From assembly GCA_036365515.1 (NCBI GenBank), contig CM070873.1, positions 212,893,376-212,957,375 on the forward strand: DNA of 64,000 nucleotides, in the 5' to 3' direction. Below, one piece after another: positions 59,270 through 64,000 of this stretch (positions within the stretch are counted from its first letter, which is position 1; each line of letters begins with the position of its first letter). The position numbers were made by a program, and so were the translations under genes. The stretch comes from Torymus aiolomorphi. Taxonomy: Eukaryota > Arthropoda > Insecta > Hymenoptera > Torymidae. Below the pieces are notes generated by a model. That model had not been told where the DNA came from and did not search any database. It saw only the letters and a program-made list of their open reading frames with translations.

Positions 59270-59432
59270 CCAGCCCCTCCTCCCCCTCCTTACAGCCCCT
59301 CCTCAACCCCTCCTCAAAATAACGGAAAAACAAGATTAGAAACAGGAGTTTTTAGTATTACTTTTGCTCCTCAAGCCCCTCCCCCCCTCCTCCTCAAAAC
59401 CCCTCCTCCTCCCTCCTCCTACCCCTCCTCTT
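59270..59432 (+). repeat. Pyrimidine-rich cctcctcccc tracts
   Basis: Two blocks of cctcct/cccctcc wording (about 59273-59318 and 59370-59432) with a non-repetitive stretch between. Strongly strand-asymmetric; the minus strand is G-rich. Confidence 0.85.
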
Positions 59433-59744
59433 AATATTGTATTGTTTTTCTCATTTTGTTATGCATTTTATATATATTACGAATAATTTGATATTGTTAA
59501 TATTATATTATTAAATAATTATAATATCGAATGATATCAATTATAAGGTCAAGTTTAAAAAATTTGTATAAGTTCCCCATTCCTTTTTGTGTATAAGAAG
59601 CCTTAGTCACATCAGGGTATGGCTTTAATAACGTTACTAATGATTATAGTTTAATCTAATAATAATACATTAATACTATAGTGTATTTAAGCTTATTTAA
59701 ACAACAACAAATTTGCTCTCAAACACAAAATATTACAAAATAAT
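59433..59744. other. Non-coding lead-in to the Helitron gene
   Basis: AT-rich, no gene. It may contain the 5' end and promoter of the Helitron; the short TC start cannot be fixed. Confidence 0.4.
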
Positions 59745-61865
59745 ATGAATAATCCAACTAATTTTAAATCTTACAATCTTAAAAGTTATATTGATCCATC
59801 ATATTTTGGAAATATGAGTATAACTTGTAAATTTTGCTCAGTTGTATTTTGGAAAGAAGAACGAAATAAATCAAATTGTTGTCATAATGGTACAATAGAA
59901 TTATCTCCTCTTAGTCCTTATAAACAAAATCTTAAAGACCTTTTATTTCATGATAATCATTTTAGACTTTTAATAAGATATTACAATAATTTATTTTGTT
60001 TCGCAACATTTTGTGCTAATGTAAAACATGAAAATCAAAAAGCTATTTTCAATTTAAAAATTCAAGGTCAAGTTTGTCATACTACTCCCAATACTTTACT
60101 ACCATCACATAATGAAGAACCTATTTGTGGACAATTATATATTTATGATGATATTAGTTCAATAGAAAAAAGATTTAAAACTAACGACAAATTAACTAAA
60201 GAACATTTAGAAATATTAACAAATATTCTAAATAAAAATCCTTACGCTGTAAATTTTAAATCTTTATATCAATTATCTAATGTACAAAAGTTTCCAAAGT
60301 ATAAATTATATTTCATTCGAAAAACGGATAAACAAAAACATCGTTACAATAAACCTCTTACAGCTGAATGTGGAGCAATAATTGTATCAAAATCAACTAT
60401 TCCTGATGACTATGATCTTTGCATATATCCTAAAAATATTTCAGAATGTGAAAGTAAAAAAATATACATGAATAAATTATCTCACCATGTCGATCCGATG
60501 GTTTTTCCAATATTATTTCCAGCTGGTGATTTAGGTTGGAGTATTGGATATAATAAAAAGCCAAAGGTTAATATAAATAAAATTTATAATACAAACAGTT
60601 TGCAATATTATTCTTATAGATTATCGTAAAGACCGGAAATTAAAAATTTTTCACCTTTATTATATGCTGGAAGATTAACACAACAATATGTTTTACAAGC
60701 TCTTATTATGGTAGAAAATAATAGGATGAATTTTTTCAGAAATAATCAACGACAACTTCGTATTGAATGTTATCAAGGATCACGTCTTTAATTCAGCCTC
60801 AAATATTACTCAAAATTTTGAAAAAAAGAGATATTAGGAAATCTTTTTATTTTACCAGCAACATATATTGGTAATCCTAGGTATATGCAACAGCATTACC
60901 AAGATGCCATGGCAATAGTAAGAACAACAACAAGGCCAGATGTATTAATTACTATCACATGTAATCCAAAATGGAAAGAACTAAAATTAGTTTTACAAAA
61001 ATTTCCAAAAGGAACTTTACCTAATGACATTCCTAATATTAAAGTTAGATTGTTTTATGCAAAATTTAAATGTATTTTAGATGATATAGTAAAAAATAAA
61101 ATTTTTGGAACGGTAATCGCTTATGTTTATACTATTGAGTTTCAAAAAAGAGGTTTACCACATGTTCATCTTATAGTTACATTGCATCCAAATAATAAAA
61201 TAATGACTCCTAACACAATTGATAAATATATTTCTGCAGAAATTCCAAATAATGATAATAAAGAAATGCAAAAATTAGTAATTAAACATATGTTACATGG
61301 ACCTCATACAAGTAAATTACCTTGTATTATTAAAGATAAACCTATATGCAAAAAGAAATTTCCTAAACAATTTCGTGATTTTACAATTTTAAAAGAAAAT
61401 GGTTATCCAGAATATCGACGACAAGATAATTCTGCAAATAATCATACATATAAAACAAAAACTGGTCCAATCGTTTATGTTGATAATAAAATGGAAGTTC
61501 CATATAATAGTTTTTTACTACAAAAATATAAATGTCATATTAACGTTGAATATTGTGCATCAAATCAAAGTATCAAATATATGTTTGATTATATACATAA
61601 AGGAGGTGACAGAGCATTGTGTAAAATTCAGAAAATAAATAAAGTAGATGAAGAGACTTCTGTAGTTTTTGATGAAATTTCACAATATATTGACGGTAGA
61701 TATTTGAGCCCAATGGAAGCCGCTTGGCGCCTAGAAACGTTTCCTCTGTGTGGTAGAAGCCATACTGTCATTCATTTAGCCGTACATATACCGAGAATCA
61801 ACAAAAAATTGTTTTCCAAGAAAATAAAGAATTTGAAGCTTTGCGTAATAGAGAAACTACTTTAA
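59745..61865 (+). pseudogene. Helitron Rep region (HUH nuclease), broken
   Basis: N-terminal half of a Helitron Rep-helicase, which nicks and joins DNA for rolling-circle transposition. Frame 59745-60629 has the N-terminal Cys-rich zinc region (CKFC...CCHNG). TAA at 60627-60629; the same frame continues (about 60633-60791, PLLYAGRLTQQYV) before another stop and frameshifts. Frame 60885-61865 has CNPKW, the HUH motif in GLPHVHLIV (about 61153) and the tyrosine region YCASNQSIKYMFDYIHKG (about 61549-61602), then GRYLSPMEAAWR. The catalytic His and Tyr residues are present. The lesions make the copy inactive. Confidence 0.93.
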
Positions 61866-63804
61866 CAGCGTGGTTTAAATTAAACAAAATCGATCAGTTT
61901 GCGAAAAATATAAAATATGTTGAAATTCCTCGATATTATGGATTTACAAAATCTAAAATATGGAAACGTAGAGAACGCAATAAACAATTTGATACGATTG
62001 GGCGATTAAATATTGTTTCACCTAAAGATAATGAAAGATTTTTTCTTAAATTACTGTTGAACCGCATAAAAGGTGCTACTTCTTTTAAAGATTTACGAAC
62101 ATTTAATAACGTCTCATATGAAACATATAAAGAAGCAGCACTTGCTATGGGTTTAATAGAAGATGATTCCCAAATTTATATTATTTTTGATGAAGCAAGT
62201 AATATCATGCTTCCTTTTCAATTACGTAAATTCTTTGCATGGTTTATCTTAGCTGAAAATTTTCAAGGTAATTTAATTTGGAATAAATTCAAAAAATTTT
62301 TTACTGAAGATTTTAAAGAAAATAAAGAAAATAATGCTTTGTCTTACATTCAAAATATATTACAAACTGAAGATAAAAGTTGTAAAGATTACAGTTTACC
62401 TGAACCAACAATAAATAATATCGAAGAAAGTCCTGAAAATTTAGCAAAAAATAAAAATCTTTTTGAAATTTTGTTTAATCAATTAACTACTAATCAAAGA
62501 TTAATTTTTAATGAAATTATAACTAACAAAAATAAAATTTATTTTATTGATGGACCTGGAGGTTCAGGAAAAACTTTCATATAGAAGACTTTAATATATC
62601 ACTTTTTATCTTCGAATAAAAAAGTTTTATCTATGGCTTGGACAGGAATTGCATCTATTTTATTACCTAAAAGAATGACAAGTCATCGTACTTTTAGACT
62701 TCCTTTAGATTTAAACAGTATTGAAAGTGCTTTTCTAAAATTAGAATCAGATAAAAAAAATTACGGGAAGTAGATATTATAGTTTGGGATGAAGCATCAA
62801 TGATCCCAAAAAAAGCTTTGGAAATTGTTGATCAAACACTTAAAGATACATGTTACAGTAATGTTCCATTTGGTGGTAAATTGATAGTTTTAGGAGTCGA
62901 TTTTAGACAAATTCTGCCAGTCCTAAAACATGGTTACCGAGACAGTATAGTACAGGACACAATCAAATTTTCTCATTTATGGCGTCTCTTTAAAGTTTTA
63001 AAATTAACCGAAAATATTCGCTCAAAAAATAAACAATTTGCTTCATTTTTATTAGAGTTAGGTGAAGGTAAAATTAATCCATTTATAATTCCAAATAAAT
63101 GGAAGACCGAAAATATATGTAATAAAATTTATGATGATATTAATCTCGAAAATTCCGTAGATCGTATAATATTAGCTCCTCATAATGACGATACTAAACT
63201 TATAAATAATAAAGTTTTGAACTTATTACATGGTAAAACACATACATATTATAGTTTAGATTTCGCAACGCATAAAGGAGTTGATCAAACAGATGAAAAT
63301 ATTCACTTAAATTACCCAATAGAAATGCTTAATAATATTAGAGAAGGTCTACCACCACATGAATTAAAATTAAAAATAAATGCAATTGTAATGTTAATTA
63401 GAAATATAAGTATATCAGAAGGAATGTGTAATGGTACACGCTTGAAAATTATAGGTTTATTTAATCACAATATTAAAGCTGAAATAATTACAGCTGAAAG
63501 AGTTGGTGAAGAAGTTTTTATACCACGAATAACATTAAATACTGGAGATTCTTCTTCATTTCCGTTTATACTTTTTAGAAAACAATTTCCAGTTATATTA
63601 GCTTTTGCTATAACAATAAATAAATCTCAAGGTCAAAGTTTTAATTCTCTAGGTATTTACATTAGACAACCTTTATTTTCACATGGCCAATTATATGTTG
63701 CTTTATCCCGATGTAAAAATCCTAACAATATATTTATTGAAAATATTTTAGAAAATTCATCAATAATTAATAACATTGTTTGGAAAGAAATTTTTGACAT
63801 TTAA
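61841..63804 (+). pseudogene. Helitron helicase region (Pif1-like SF1B), broken
   Basis: C-terminal half of the same protein. The frame changes near 61800-61860. 61841-62584 includes IKGATSFKDLRTFNN and the Walker A motif GPGGSGKT (about 62553-62576), then a stop at 62582-62584. The following ~200 bases remain readable with another frameshift (near 62760). 62800-63804 continues from Walker B (WDEASM, about 62787) through GVDFRQILPVL, TENIRS and TINKSQGQSFNSLGI to SHGQLYVALSRC and a final stop at 63804. All helicase motifs are recognisable in order. Four or more lesions in the whole gene. Confidence 0.93.
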
Positions 63805-64000
63805 TCTACACTTTTTAATAAACTTTTTCAAAAATTATTATTTTTTTTATATATATTTTTATCTAAATTTATATAGATCAAAATAAACCCAACTAAATTT
63901 ATATCAATAATCATTTTATTTATAATATTATTTTTTTACAAAAGTATAAGACATGTTGTAATTTTTTATAAGCATAATATCATATAAATAATCTGATTAT
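63805..64000. other. AT-rich right edge
   Basis: No gene. The expected Helitron 3' hairpin followed by CTRR was not found before the window ends. Confidence 0.4.

Noticed and set aside
1..64000. tRNA or rRNA genes
   Set aside because: No cloverleaf A/B box pair or rRNA core sequence was recognised on either strand by eye.

Overview
The window is a eukaryotic, AT-rich, repeat-dominated piece of an arthropod genome. It is most likely an insect, possibly a hymenopteran. The grounds are the families present: errantivirus-like Ty3/gypsy elements, a mariner, a piggyBac-type MITE and Helitrons. The only convincing host gene is a minus-strand, multi-exon gene at 40.8-43.6 kb that reads as HPS4, the BLOC-3 subunit. 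Nearly everything else is transposable elements or satellite DNA. The species call is inference; no rRNA, tRNA, CRISPR or prokaryotic-style operon was seen.

Layout. 1-6 kb: a decayed gypsy-type pol followed by an env-like remnant, split by a hairpin MITE. 6.45-6.85 kb: AT-rich palindromic repeats. 6,850-38,835: a second gypsy-type element (TE2) with TG...CA LTRs, a primer-binding-site-like TGG after the 5' LTR, a polypurine tract before the 3' LTR, and a matching 5-bp flank (gttag) on both sides. Its gag (8.46-12.0 kb) carries twelve CCHC zinc knuckles and is split by a full-length mariner with an open 349-codon transposase. Its pol (about 12.0-16.6 kb) is broken by frameshifts. The 3' part of TE2 is split by a 19-kb foldback-type element (16,906-35,929) with an 8-bp target duplication (gaataatg). 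That element has inverted termini, then inverted arrays of a 153-bp satellite, then an array of long-inverted-repeat modules (19.5-30.7 kb, including a 3.1-kb tandem duplication), which in turn carry piggyBac-type MITEs. The nesting is therefore host locus > TE2 > giant foldback > long-inverted-repeat modules > MITE.

38.8-40.4 kb holds an 11-bp tandem repeat and a decayed Helitron helicase fragment. HPS4 follows. At 43.9-45.4 kb lies a 1.5-kb foldback related to the long-inverted-repeat modules. 46.1-53.2 kb is an array of about 47 units of a ~152-bp satellite. 53.4-55.1 kb is a ~189-bp satellite. 55.2-56.7 kb is a nested inverted-repeat element. 57.0-59.2 kb is a 2.1-kb palindrome bounded by (TA)n. 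59.7-63.8 kb is a nearly complete but broken Helitron Rep-helicase.

The most unusual signals are: (i) the giant foldback whose inverted termini are built from a satellite; (ii) four tandem arrays that look unrelated overall but share a CCGGAA core, C-run/G-run neighbours and, for three of them, a ~153-bp period; (iii) a gag with twelve zinc knuckles; (iv) a mosaic 3' LTR. All repeat counts, boundaries and percentages are by eye.
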